Source of the DNA: Desulfobacterales bacterium
Lineage (GTDB): Bacteria; Desulfobacterota; Desulfobacteria; Desulfobacterales; JAEINQ01
Assembly: GCA_016342285.1 (NCBI GenBank)
Contig: JAEINQ010000010.1
Coordinates: 50,289-114,288, forward strand
Direction of reading: 5' to 3'
DNA length: 64,000 nucleotides
The notes below the pieces were generated by a model, which saw only the letters and a list, made by a program, of their open reading frames with translations, was not told the DNA's origin and searched no databases. Below are positions 34,577 through 42,672 of the stretch, one piece after another. Position 1 is the stretch's first letter, and the number at the start of each line of letters is the position of its first letter. The translations under genes were made by a program, and so were the position numbers.

Positions 34577-35332
34577 TCATTTTACGCCGAAGACTTTTTT
34601 GAGCAGCGCGGTGGTCTGCCGGGCCGGGTCCTGGCGGATGCTTGCCTCTTCCTTGGCCAGGTAGCCGAAGATTCCCGCCATCCCCTTTTCGATGACATGG
34701 CCGGTCAGGTTCGCCCGGACGTCGGGAACGAAGGGCAGGGACGAGTATTGGCCCATCAACGCATCGTAGGCCTGAATGGCGCCCACCTGGGAGAGGACAT
34801 CGTCGACGATGGGCTGCATTTTTTCTTCCAGGGGCGGGGACATTTTGCTCTGGAAGTATTTTGTGGCCGAGTCCGTGGGGCCCTGGTAAATGGCCTTGAC
34901 GTCGTCAAAGGTCATGTTGCCGATGGCTTGGAGAAAAAGGTCTTTGGCAATGGGGGTGGCCGCTTCGGCGGCCCGGTTGAGCTTCAGTTCCAGGTCGTCG
35001 GCCAGCCCGGACATGCCGATTTTGGACAGCACCGTTTTCACCGTGACCAGTTCCCTGGGCAGGGGAATGTGAACCGCCGGATCGGCGTTGAAACCGTCGA
35101 CCGCGCCCAGGCGGGAGACCACGTTTTCCGTGCCCATGCGAAGGGCCTGCTTGAAGGCCTCGGCGATATCCGCGAAGCTGTTGTCTGCGGCCGGCGTTTC
35201 AGCGCTTTCCTGGTTCAGCGTCTTTAAAATGTCAACGCCCTTATCCCACCAGGAGGTTTGGGCGCCGGCCGGAGATGAGATCCACATGCCAACGGTCATG
35301 GCGGCAACGAGAAGGATCAATGCTTTTTTCAT
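34577..35332 (-). CDS. DUF4197 protein, secreted
   Basis: Protein of 251 residues with a cleavable signal peptide (hydrophobic 3-18, Ala-x-Ala near SPAGA) so probably periplasmic. The body is alpha-helical and matches the DUF4197 type, function unknown. It starts 18 bp after the GMC oxidoreductase stop on the same strand, indicating co-transcription and possibly a shared role in oxidising a periplasmic or membrane substrate. Confidence 0.8.
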   Translation of the reverse strand: MKKALILLVAAMTVGMWISSPAGAQTSWWDKGVDILKTLNQESAETPAADNSFADIAEAFKQALRMGTENVVSRLGAVDGFNADPAVHIPLPRELVTVKTVLSKIGMSGLADDLELKLNRAAEAATPIAKDLFLQAIGNMTFDDVKAIYQGPTDSATKYFQSKMSPPLEEKMQPIVDDVLSQVGAIQAYDALMGQYSSLPFVPDVRANLTGHVIEKGMAGIFGYLAKEEASIRQDPARQTTALLKKVFGVK

Positions 35333-35350
35333 GGGGAATTCCTTTATCCG

Positions 35351-36931
35351 TCATTTTACCGGCTGCTGGCTCATGATGTATTCGGACAGTGCCGTGATGG
35401 TCAGGCTGGGGTTCACCCCCAGGTTGGCCGGTACCACGGAACCGTCGGCGATGAACATGTTGGGATAACCGAAGACTTCCCCGTTGAAGCCTACCACGCC
35501 CTGCTCCGGGGAGGCCCCCATGCAGCAGCCTCCCAGGATGTGCGCGGTGGTCGAGGCGTTGAAGGCCGCTTCGGGAAGCAGGCTCATGGGGATGCCGTCC
35601 ATCTTCTCTGCCAGCCGCCGGGCAACTTCATTGGCGATGGGAATGTAAGTCGGCGACCGCCGCTGACCCGGCGGCACCTTGGAATTCATGCTGTAACCGC
35701 CCAGCCGCCACCAGCGAGGCTTGTAGTCGAGTTTGAGGTAGTTCTCGTCGGTCTGCATGACCAGTACAATGGTGGTCGAGGCGGCCATGCCCAGAGGCCA
35801 CAGAAGCTTGACGAAACGCAGGGGGTGCTTGACGATCTCACCTAAAAAACGAACCCCGCGCGGAATGCTGCCGCCGCCGTCGGTCATCAAGGTCAGCAGG
35901 TTCAGCAGTGCATCGGAGCCCTTGTTGTAGCGGACCATTTCGATATGTGTGGTGTGGTCGGCATAGATGCCCGAGGTGATGGCGATCTGGTCGTTCCAGT
36001 CCACGCTTTTATCTCTCGACTTGACCCCCAGCAGCGCCTCTGAGTTGGTCCGGACAAAGTTGCCCAGCTGGGGGGAGAGTTTCGGAAGCATGCCGTTTTG
36101 GCGGCATTGCATGAGCAGCTTAACCGTTCCGAGCACCCCGCCGCTGAACACAACGCCTTTTGCCCGGTATGTCCGCCTGATGCGTTGGAACCCCGTGGAT
36201 TTTTTCGTGAGAATCTCATAGCCATCGTTCCAGGGGCGCACCCCGGTGACTTCCGTTTCCGGAATGACCCGGGCACCGTTGCCTTCGGCAAGATGAAGGT
36301 AATTCTTATCCAGGGTGTTTTTGGCGCCCACGGGGCAGCCCACCATGCACGATCCGCAGAAGGTGCAGCCGGTGCGTTCCGGTCCGCGGCCGTTGAAATA
36401 GGGATCGGGAACCGTCTTGTCCGGTTCGCCGAAAAAGATGCCCACATCGTTTTTGTGAAAAGTGTCCTTACCGCGCATATCCATGCCCACCTCGCGCAGG
36501 CACTGGTCCGCACGACCGATCTGGGGGCTAGGGTTGGCCCCCAGCACGCGCCTGGCCTCCTGGTAGTGGGGGGCCATGGCCTCCATGCAATCCTCGATGC
36601 CCCATTCAGGCCGATCGAAGACTTCATCGGGGGGAATAAGCAACTGGTTGGCGTAGACCAGGCTGCCGCCCCCCACACCGCCGCCGTGAAAGATCAGCAC
36701 ATGTTTGAGCTGGGTAATCATCTGGTAGCCGTAACAGCCCAGTTGAGGCAACCACATGTATTTTCGCGTATTCCAGTTGGTCTTAGGAAAGTCCTCCTTC
36801 TGCCATCGCTTGCCTTTTTCCAGTACCGCGACCTTGTAACCCTTTTCCGACAACCGAAGGGCCGACACGCTCCCCCCGAATCCGGAGCCGATGACCAGGT
36901 AATCGTAGTCGAACCCTTTGGGTGCTGTCAT
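35351..36931 (-). CDS. GMC-family oxidoreductase with ferredoxin-like cysteine motif
   Basis: FAD-dependent alcohol/sterol oxidoreductase of 526 residues, cholesterol-oxidase branch. The dinucleotide-binding GSGFGG is at 15-20, and the C-terminal NPSLTITALSEYI is the GMC C-terminal FAD contact. Near residues 187-197 it carries CTFCGSCMVGCP, a C-x2-C-x2-C-x3-C-P pattern like a 4Fe-4S ferredoxin site. Similar Cys-rich inserts are known in this subfamily. Electrons may therefore go to a carrier rather than O2. It is the first gene of an operon with DUF4197. Confidence 0.85.
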   Translation of the reverse strand: MTAPKGFDYDYLVIGSGFGGSVSALRLSEKGYKVAVLEKGKRWQKEDFPKTNWNTRKYMWLPQLGCYGYQMITQLKHVLIFHGGGVGGGSLVYANQLLIPPDEVFDRPEWGIEDCMEAMAPHYQEARRVLGANPSPQIGRADQCLREVGMDMRGKDTFHKNDVGIFFGEPDKTVPDPYFNGRGPERTGCTFCGSCMVGCPVGAKNTLDKNYLHLAEGNGARVIPETEVTGVRPWNDGYEILTKKSTGFQRIRRTYRAKGVVFSGGVLGTVKLLMQCRQNGMLPKLSPQLGNFVRTNSEALLGVKSRDKSVDWNDQIAITSGIYADHTTHIEMVRYNKGSDALLNLLTLMTDGGGSIPRGVRFLGEIVKHPLRFVKLLWPLGMAASTTIVLVMQTDENYLKLDYKPRWWRLGGYSMNSKVPPGQRRSPTYIPIANEVARRLAEKMDGIPMSLLPEAAFNASTTAHILGGCCMGASPEQGVVGFNGEVFGYPNMFIADGSVVPANLGVNPSLTITALSEYIMSQQPVK

Positions 36932-37336
36932 ATTCCCTCCTCGTTATAGTGACAAAGCCAACGGTGATGGGTTCGAATTTATCCCGAAACTCATGGTGTG
37001 TCACGGCTTTTCACGCATTTCCGCCGCCCTGTCGTTGTTGCTCGGCCCTTGCCATTCTTCCCAATCCCGCAGCCACCCTTCGACGCCCTGTCTGTCAGGC
37101 AGGCGCAATTAAAGCCGAAGGAAGGATTCTTTTCATTTTGACAATATCTATTTCATCATGGAAGACATGCAGAGTCCCGCGTTCTCCCCGGCAATACCAT
37201 GACCCCCGTTATAATTGAATATTTTTATTTTTTGTAGTTTTGGCACGCGGGTTGCTTTATGGGAATGCAACAACGAAACAGATAACCGATTGAACAGATC
37301 AAACCAATCAAACCGATTCATTTAAGGAGAGACACC
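36932..37336. other. Divergent promoter region, duplicated at 40.5-40.9 kb
   Basis: About 400 bp. From about 36981 it is alignable with 40567 onward: both begin ATCCCGAAAC, then share GTGTGTCA-GGCTT-TCACGC, an AT-rich ATAATTGAAT block, a sigma-54 promoter, a run of CCGATTGAAC/CAAACCAATCAAACCGA, and the same ribosome-binding site. Confidence 0.7.
37241..37256 (+). promoter_or_regulatory. Sigma-54 promoter for the first repeat-protein gene
   Basis: TGGCACGCGGGTTGCT matches the TGGCAC-N5-TTGCW consensus perfectly, with GG at -24 and GC at -12. It lies 80 bp upstream of the start codon, leaving a leader of about 70 nt. An enhancer-binding protein must activate it; none is encoded nearby. Confidence 0.88.
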
Positions 37337-37768
37337 ATGAAAAACGCAATCCGCAAGGCAATGATGGTTCTGGCAGGGGTTTCCGTGATTTTTGCAGCCG
37401 TGGGCAATGCCGCGGCCGATCAAATGGTCAATGTGGGCGGGGTTGAGATCAGCGCCGCCGATTTTATGGCCGTTAAAGCCCGGGTGGCCGGAGCGCCGGC
37501 CGGCGACCGGGTCTATGCCCAAAAGGCCGATGCGGTCAACGTGGGACCGGTTGAACTGGCCCGCGGCGATTTCGATAAGGTCCGGTCCATCGTGGCCGGC
37601 GAAGCCTCTGTGGCCGATGCCGTGGTCTATGCTCCGGTGAACGAAACGGTCAACGTGGGACCGGCCGCCGTGGACATGGCCGATTTCGAGGCCATCAAGG
37701 CCCAGGTCAGCGGCGGCCCCGTGGTCCGGCTGGCCCAGCGTATCCAGGGCAGCGAAATCCTGAACTGA
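37337..37768 (+). CDS. Secreted three-repeat small protein, copy 1
   Basis: Predicted 143-residue exported protein; signal peptide to about AAA-D28. The mature part is three repeats of about 34 residues with the pattern VNVG-x-V-x5-D-F-x2-V/I-K/R-x2-V-A/S-G (starting at 31, 67 and 105), then a conserved tail ending GSEILN. No family is recognised. It has a sigma-54 promoter, TAAGGAGAGAC at the ATG and a perfect terminator, so it is a free-standing single-gene unit. The paralog at 40.93 kb is nearly identical in repeat 1. Probably expressed under a specific nutritional or stress signal. Confidence 0.85.
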   Translation: MKNAIRKAMMVLAGVSVIFAAVGNAAADQMVNVGGVEISAADFMAVKARVAGAPAGDRVYAQKADAVNVGPVELARGDFDKVRSIVAGEASVADAVVYAPVNETVNVGPAAVDMADFEAIKAQVSGGPVVRLAQRIQGSEILN

Positions 37769-37794
37769 TCCACTCTGTTTCTTTCTCCCTCCGC

Positions 37795-37830
37795 AAACAG
37801 GCGCGGCCGGTGATCCGGCCGCGCCTGTTT
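37795..37830 (+). terminator. Terminator of repeat-protein copy 1
   Basis: AAACAGGCGCGGCCGG, loop TGAT, CCGGCCGCGCCTGTTT: a perfect 16-bp stem. Nearly the same hairpin follows copy 2 and the 52.2-kb remnant. Confidence 0.95.
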
Positions 37831-38048
37831 CTTATGTGGTCTTGCCTACAAAAACATCCTGCGACAAAAAACCTTAAATCGCTCTTTTTAGCCCCGGAAA
37901 CATCGATATATAGCCAGAAAAGCACCTTGTTTTATGCATAACCATTGGATAATAAAGCATTATGCTCGGTCCGGCCCCGAGTCCCCTATCAATACCCCCC
38001 TTTTTCCAATTGCAGCACCCACACGACCTGAATGAAACAAGCGTCTGG

Positions 38049-39812
38049 TCAGACGGTCTGGGGTGACCGTTTCTCATGAAGCACAGCGAGACCCCCCTTG
38101 AGGAAGAGTTTCCGGTAGTGCCGTCGACGCGGCTTGCCGCTGGAGGTTTTCTCGAGGCTCCGAGGCTCAACGAACACCACGGATCGTAACGACAGGCCGT
38201 GCCCCTGAGAGACGGCCCCCTGGACAGTCTTTACGGCCGAGGCCCAGAACGCCTCTATAGATTTCGCTCCCGGGAGCTGGGAGTGGGCAACGGCGGGAAG
38301 CCGGCGTTCATCCACTTCCGCAACAATAACAAGCTCTTCAACGCCGTTGATACGCTCCGAGATGGCCACGCAGGCCCCCATGCGGACCGGCGCGCCGGAT
38401 TGTTGCACGGTGAGTTCGATGTCGTTCGGGTAGTGGTTTCGTCCGGCGATAATAATCATGTCCTTTAAGCGGCCGGTCACGTAAATTTCGCCATCCGCAA
38501 TAAAGCCCAGGTCGCCGGTGCGGAGAAAGGGGCCTTCGTTCGTGTCAGCCAGGCGCCCCTCAAATGTGGCTGCGGATTCCACCGGCAGTCCCCAGTAGCT
38601 GCCGGGCACACTGGGGCCCTGCACCCAGAGCTCGCCAACCTGGTTGGAATCAGACGGGGTGAGTGTGACGGGATCGACGGCGATCACCCGGTGGCCGGAT
38701 CCTGGACTTCCGCAACTGACGACATGGCGCCCGCCGGGCGCGTTGTCGGCCAGGATGCGGACGGTGTGTGTCTCCAATTCCGCCGTGCTCAGCGTGAGTA
38801 TCCGTGGCGCCCGGGTTAAAGGCTTCAGCCCGGCTACGAAGAGAACGGATTCAGCCATGCCATAACAGGGCATAAAAGTCTGCGGCTGAAACCCGTAAGG
38901 TCCGAACTTCTTGATGAACCCTTCCATGGTCTGCGGAAGGACTGGCTCTCCCCCGTTTCCCGCGACGATCCAATGGCCCAGGTCGAGACCCTCGCAGTCT
39001 TCGGGCTTGATCCGCCGTGCCGAATACTCGTAGCCAAAGTTCGGGCAGGCGGTGTTGGCGATCTTGTAGTGGCTCATCGCTCGCAGCCACCGCACCGGCT
39101 TAAAAAGAAAATCCAGAGGAGACATCAGTGTGGACTCGTATCCATAGTAAATCGGGCCCAGCACGTGTCCGACCAGGCACAGGTCATGGTAGTGGGGTGC
39201 CCACACCATCGCTGGTTTCGTCGAATCAAGGCGCAGCATCTGGCCCATCACGCGGACGTTCGATACGGCGTTGGCGTGCCTGACAGCGACCCCTTTGGGG
39301 TAACCGGTGGAGCCCGACGTAAATTGTAAGTAGGCAACGTCGTCCATCTCAGCCCAAGGGCCGGCCCAGTCGGTTGCCACCCGGTCGGTCACCGCCTGAA
39401 AGCAAACCGGCAGCCCGGCCGCCATGGGTGCGACCATTTCTGCCAACTGCTGATTGGTCAAGACCGTTGAAGCGTCGCAGGCCCTGGCGGTGTTCAGGAT
39501 CCTACCGAGTGGGTTCTTGCTGCGGGGATTGGGCAACGGCACAGGAACCGCCCGCGCCCCAGCCAGGAGGCAGCCGAAGAACGCCTTTACGAAGTCGAGT
39601 CCGGGCGGAAAGGCGAGCAGGACGCTCGAACCCGCCAGACCTTGTTCAATCAAGTCTTCAGCCACTCCGGCGCTCTGGTGATAGAGTTCGGAGAAGGTCC
39701 AATCTGTGATCGGCCCGTCCAATTCGCCGTTGCCCATAAACCGGAAGGCCAGGTCGTCTGCGTTTCTCGTGGCCCGGTCCTTCAAAAGGTCGATGATTGT
39801 CATTGTGACCAA
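38049..39812 (-). CDS. Fatty acyl-AMP ligase (FAAL)
   Basis: ANL-superfamily adenylating enzyme of 587 residues, the usual FAAL length. The A3 phosphate loop is FTSGSTGYPKG; the FAAL-type opening (TIIDLLKDRATRNADDLAF), the CYGMAES motif and the TGDLGFI A7/A8 region are present. It should activate a fatty acid as the acyl-adenylate and hand it to an acyl carrier protein. No carrier protein, PKS or NRPS is adjacent. Start may be TTG at 39812 (AAGGAG at good spacing) or ATG at 39803. It lies 36 bp after the PIN toxin gene. Confidence 0.88.
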   Translation of the reverse strand: MVTMTIIDLLKDRATRNADDLAFRFMGNGELDGPITDWTFSELYHQSAGVAEDLIEQGLAGSSVLLAFPPGLDFVKAFFGCLLAGARAVPVPLPNPRSKNPLGRILNTARACDASTVLTNQQLAEMVAPMAAGLPVCFQAVTDRVATDWAGPWAEMDDVAYLQFTSGSTGYPKGVAVRHANAVSNVRVMGQMLRLDSTKPAMVWAPHYHDLCLVGHVLGPIYYGYESTLMSPLDFLFKPVRWLRAMSHYKIANTACPNFGYEYSARRIKPEDCEGLDLGHWIVAGNGGEPVLPQTMEGFIKKFGPYGFQPQTFMPCYGMAESVLFVAGLKPLTRAPRILTLSTAELETHTVRILADNAPGGRHVVSCGSPGSGHRVIAVDPVTLTPSDSNQVGELWVQGPSVPGSYWGLPVESAATFEGRLADTNEGPFLRTGDLGFIADGEIYVTGRLKDMIIIAGRNHYPNDIELTVQQSGAPVRMGACVAISERINGVEELVIVAEVDERRLPAVAHSQLPGAKSIEAFWASAVKTVQGAVSQGHGLSLRSVVFVEPRSLEKTSSGKPRRRHYRKLFLKGGLAVLHEKRSPQTV

Positions 39813-39847
39813 AAAAGCTCCTTAATATTTTCTTTCTTAATAGACGT

Positions 39848-40267
39848 TTAATTCCATGGGGCCAAGAGGGTAACCCCACTTGCCTCCATATCTCGGATGT
39901 TTCGGGTAACGACCGTCATGCCGTGGACCAGGGCCATGGCTGCTATGAGGCTGTCCATGGCCGGCATTTTTTGTCCGGCGCGTTCGGCTTTGGCCTGAAC
40001 CTCTCCCCAGCACCGTGCGCATTGGAAATCGACATTTAAAATCCTTTGGTTGAACCGTTGCCGCAGGTCACGGTCGAGCCAATTCTGAAGGGTGTCTCTT
40101 TTCTTGGATTCCGGCAGCAGGGAAATGCCTCGTTGGATCTCCCCGATGGTGATCGAGCTCAAAAACAGCGAATTTTCAGGCTGTTGGCGAAGCCATGAGA
40201 CAACCTTTGCGACCGGCTTGGGTTTTACGAGCTCAGAAATGACACAGGTGTTCAGGAGATAATTCAA
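39848..40267 (-). CDS. PIN-domain toxin, first active-site Asp replaced
   Basis: Toxin of 139 residues of the FitB-like branch. The domain opens MNYLLNTCVISEL where active relatives read YLLDTNVISEL, so the first metal-binding Asp is Asn (N6) and the following Asn is Cys. The later acidic positions (GEIQRG, MDSLIAA) remain. It may be inactive or attenuated. It overlaps the antitoxin by four bases. Confidence 0.85.
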   Translation of the reverse strand: MNYLLNTCVISELVKPKPVAKVVSWLRQQPENSLFLSSITIGEIQRGISLLPESKKRDTLQNWLDRDLRQRFNQRILNVDFQCARCWGEVQAKAERAGQKMPAMDSLIAAMALVHGMTVVTRNIRDMEASGVTLLAPWN

Positions 40268-40512
40268 AACGTTACCTCCCTGGCCGATCCCGTGTCTCGT
40301 TCAAGCTTGATCCCGCTTCCCCGGAGAGGGGATTTTATGAAAAAGTCCGCAATGTTTGTTTCGGGCCGTGTCAGTTCTCGATACTGCTCGACTGAAATGA
40401 CCACAACGGTCTCCACCCCTCGCCGGGTAACGATCTGGGGACCGACGGTAAGCGCTTTTTCAACGACCTCGCTGAATTTGTTTTTAGCGTCCTGTAATTG
40501 CCATTGTTCCAT
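40264..40512 (-). CDS. Phd/YefM-family antitoxin
   Basis: Antitoxin of 82 residues. MEQWQLQDAKNKFSEVVEKA with the TRRGVETVVVIS strand is the Phd/YefM fold. The C-terminal part (about 55-82) should wrap the PIN toxin. GAGGGAATCG precedes the ATG at 40512. The gene is divergent from the second sigma-54 repeat-protein unit. Confidence 0.88.
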   Translation of the reverse strand: MEQWQLQDAKNKFSEVVEKALTVGPQIVTRRGVETVVVISVEQYRELTRPETNIADFFIKSPLRGSGIKLERDTGSAREVTF

Positions 40513-40822
40513 GTCGATTCCCTCCCTCAAAAGATACAAGCTAGACAGACTAGCCGATTTGTGGTTATCCCGAAACCCGCCGTGTGTCAAGGCTTGTCAC
40601 GCTTTCCCGCCTCGCGAGCGATAGACTGTTGCCGTTTTGCCCGATCCCGCACCCACGCTGTGAGCGTTCTGCCTTCCAGGCCGATGCCAGTCGAATCCCA
40701 GAGGAAGCGCATTTCATTTTGAACTGCCTGTTTTCATCCTGATTACCGGGCGGCCTCGTCGCTTCGCCTAGTCGAGACCGTTACTATTTGATATAATTGA
40801 ATCTTTATTGTTTTTGCAATTT

Positions 40823-40838
40823 TGGCACGGGGGTTGCT
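40823..40838 (+). promoter_or_regulatory. Sigma-54 promoter for the second repeat-protein gene
   Basis: TGGCACGGGGGTTGCT, perfect -24/-12 elements, 94 bp before the start codon. Flanking AT-rich sequence and the downstream leader match copy 1. Confidence 0.88.
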
Positions 40839-40931
40839 CTATGGGAATGCAACAAGGAAACGAAACCGATAACCGATAACCGATTGAACCGATCAAACCA
40901 ATCAAACCGAATTTATTTAAGGAGTGACACC

Positions 40932-41363
40932 ATGAAAAACGCGATCCGTAAGGCAATGATGGTTCTGGCAGGGGTTTCCATGATTTTTGCAGTTGCAGGC
41001 CCGGCAGCGGCCGGCGAGGTGGTCAATGTGGGCGGGGTTGAGATCAGCGCCGCCGATTTTATGGCCGTTAAAGCCCGGGTGGCCGGAGCGCCGGCCGGCG
41101 ACCGGGTCTATGCCCAAAAGGCCGATGCGGTCAATGTGGGCGGCATCGATCTGGCCCGCAGCGAGTTCGAAAATGTAAAAGAGATTGTCGCCGGCAAAGT
41201 TTCGGTGGCCGATGCCGTCGTTTACGCCCAGGCCCCTGAGATGGTCAGCGTGGGCAACGTCGCCGTGGACAGGGCCGCGTACGAAGCGGTTAAGGCAATG
41301 GTCAGCGGCGGCCCCGTGGTCCGTCTGGCCCAGAGGATCCATGGCAGCGAAATCCTGAACTGA
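40932..41363 (+). CDS. Secreted three-repeat small protein, copy 2
   Basis: Paralog of the 37.3-kb gene, also 143 residues. Signal peptide and first repeat differ at few positions (the block from GGVEISAADFM to VYAQKADAVNVG is identical), whereas repeats 2 and 3 have diverged, suggesting recent gene conversion of the 5' half. The tail VVRLAQRIHGSEILN is kept. Same ribosome-binding site, sigma-54 promoter and terminator. Function unknown; export and co-duplicated regulation are what the sequence shows. Confidence 0.85.
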   Translation: MKNAIRKAMMVLAGVSMIFAVAGPAAAGEVVNVGGVEISAADFMAVKARVAGAPAGDRVYAQKADAVNVGGIDLARSEFENVKEIVAGKVSVADAVVYAQAPEMVSVGNVAVDRAAYEAVKAMVSGGPVVRLAQRIHGSEILN

Positions 41364-41389
41364 TCCGCTCTGTTTCTTTCTCCCTCCGC

Positions 41390-41425
41390 AAACAGGTGCG
41401 GCCGGTGATCCGGCCGCGCCTGTTT
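41390..41425 (+). terminator. Terminator of repeat-protein copy 2
   Basis: Same 16-bp hairpin as copy 1 with one substitution (AAACAGGTGCGGCCGG arm), loop TGAT, followed by TTTT. Confidence 0.93.
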
Positions 41426-41578
41426 TTCCAACCCTTTTCTTCTCATCATTTACAAATCGTAGCCGTGCGGTGCCTCCTGCGAACAACTACCGGCAGGGCT
41501 CCTGTTGTTCAACGAAGGGCGTCGCCAAAGTTGGGTTCGAGGCCCAGGCGCTGCAAGCGGGCTCGCTTTGTAGCGAAA

Positions 41579-42508
41579 TCAGGTGGAGCCAATTGTGGGG
41601 CATCCTCCAGCATCGGGTTGCGACGGACTCGCATGCTTCGTCGGCGTTCCCAAGACGACTGGATACTTCACGTTGAAAACCGCGTTCAACAACGTAACCA
41701 GAATGTAAAACGCCAGCAGAGGAAGGGCTACCACCTGCACGAATAGCATCGCCACGTAAAGCCAAGCAAGCGTGAGCATATTACCAATCAGCGTGCTGAG
41801 GTTTTTTCGAAGGGAAGCAAGTACGGCCGTGAACTCATCAAATTTTTTAGCCACGAATTCCTTGCTGTTCGTTAGGGTCCCGAGAAGCCCGTCTATCTCG
41901 GGCAGCGTGATGTCGGAGAACTTATCCAGATCTCTGGAGGCAAGCTTCAACTCGTTCTCAGCGGCGGATACCTTGGGCGAAATGAAGTGTATGTCGATGT
42001 AGTCGCTGACGAGCGCCGATGCCGGTAGAAAAAGCCGTACAATCAGGACGAACCCTAAAAGCCTTGCCAGACGCTGCGGGATCCGACGTGACCGGGCTTG
42101 GGGAACCCAAACGGCGATGGCACCGAGGAGGAGAAGAATGCTGGCAACCGTTGGCAATAGCCCGGCAGTGAGTTCATGGACGAGCTTCTGGACGCCCAAG
42201 GAAACGATAGCCGTGACCAGAACGTCGGATAGCCTTTCTGTCATGTCGTCAATGGGGTCAACGACTTGCCCAACAGAGATGTTGAGTCCTACACCAAAGG
42301 GCTCAATTCCCAGGCCCGAATCTTTGATGACGGATACCGATGCATTTATGACCCGCGCCACCGCGTAGGTCCCGCCCGCCTTTTTAATGGAATCCTCAAA
42401 GTACCGGTCGGCAGCGCTGTCCATGTATGGAATGGAAAGGTTCGGGACTAGCCAGAACAAGAGCGCAACGAGGAGTAACCCGCCAGACAGAAAGCCTTTT
42501 TGTTTCAT
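41579..42508 (-). CDS. Hypothetical membrane protein
   Basis: Predicted 309-residue inner-membrane protein with hydrophobic segments near 8-24, 115-135, 145-160 and 240-275, separated by two larger loops; the loop at about 170-235 looks amphipathic and could form a coiled coil. I recognise no family. The last 20 or so residues after KYPVVLGTP have a different composition and may be junction sequence. AAAGGAAT precedes the ATG. Function unknown. Confidence 0.65.
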   Translation of the reverse strand: MKQKGFLSGGLLLVALLFWLVPNLSIPYMDSAADRYFEDSIKKAGGTYAVARVINASVSVIKDSGLGIEPFGVGLNISVGQVVDPIDDMTERLSDVLVTAIVSLGVQKLVHELTAGLLPTVASILLLLGAIAVWVPQARSRRIPQRLARLLGFVLIVRLFLPASALVSDYIDIHFISPKVSAAENELKLASRDLDKFSDITLPEIDGLLGTLTNSKEFVAKKFDEFTAVLASLRKNLSTLIGNMLTLAWLYVAMLFVQVVALPLLAFYILVTLLNAVFNVKYPVVLGTPTKHASPSQPDAGGCPTIGST

Positions 42509-42672
42509 ACGATATTCCTTTACCTAAATGGCCGATAAAGAACGGGTCAAATGAATCGTGCTTGGTCCGACCCTACGTCGCACGTCAGACCCACGTCACC
42601 TAAGCAAAAGTAGAGCTATCCGTCGTGTGAAATCGGTTCAAGACGATTGATTTCGTCTGCACCCTGACCATC

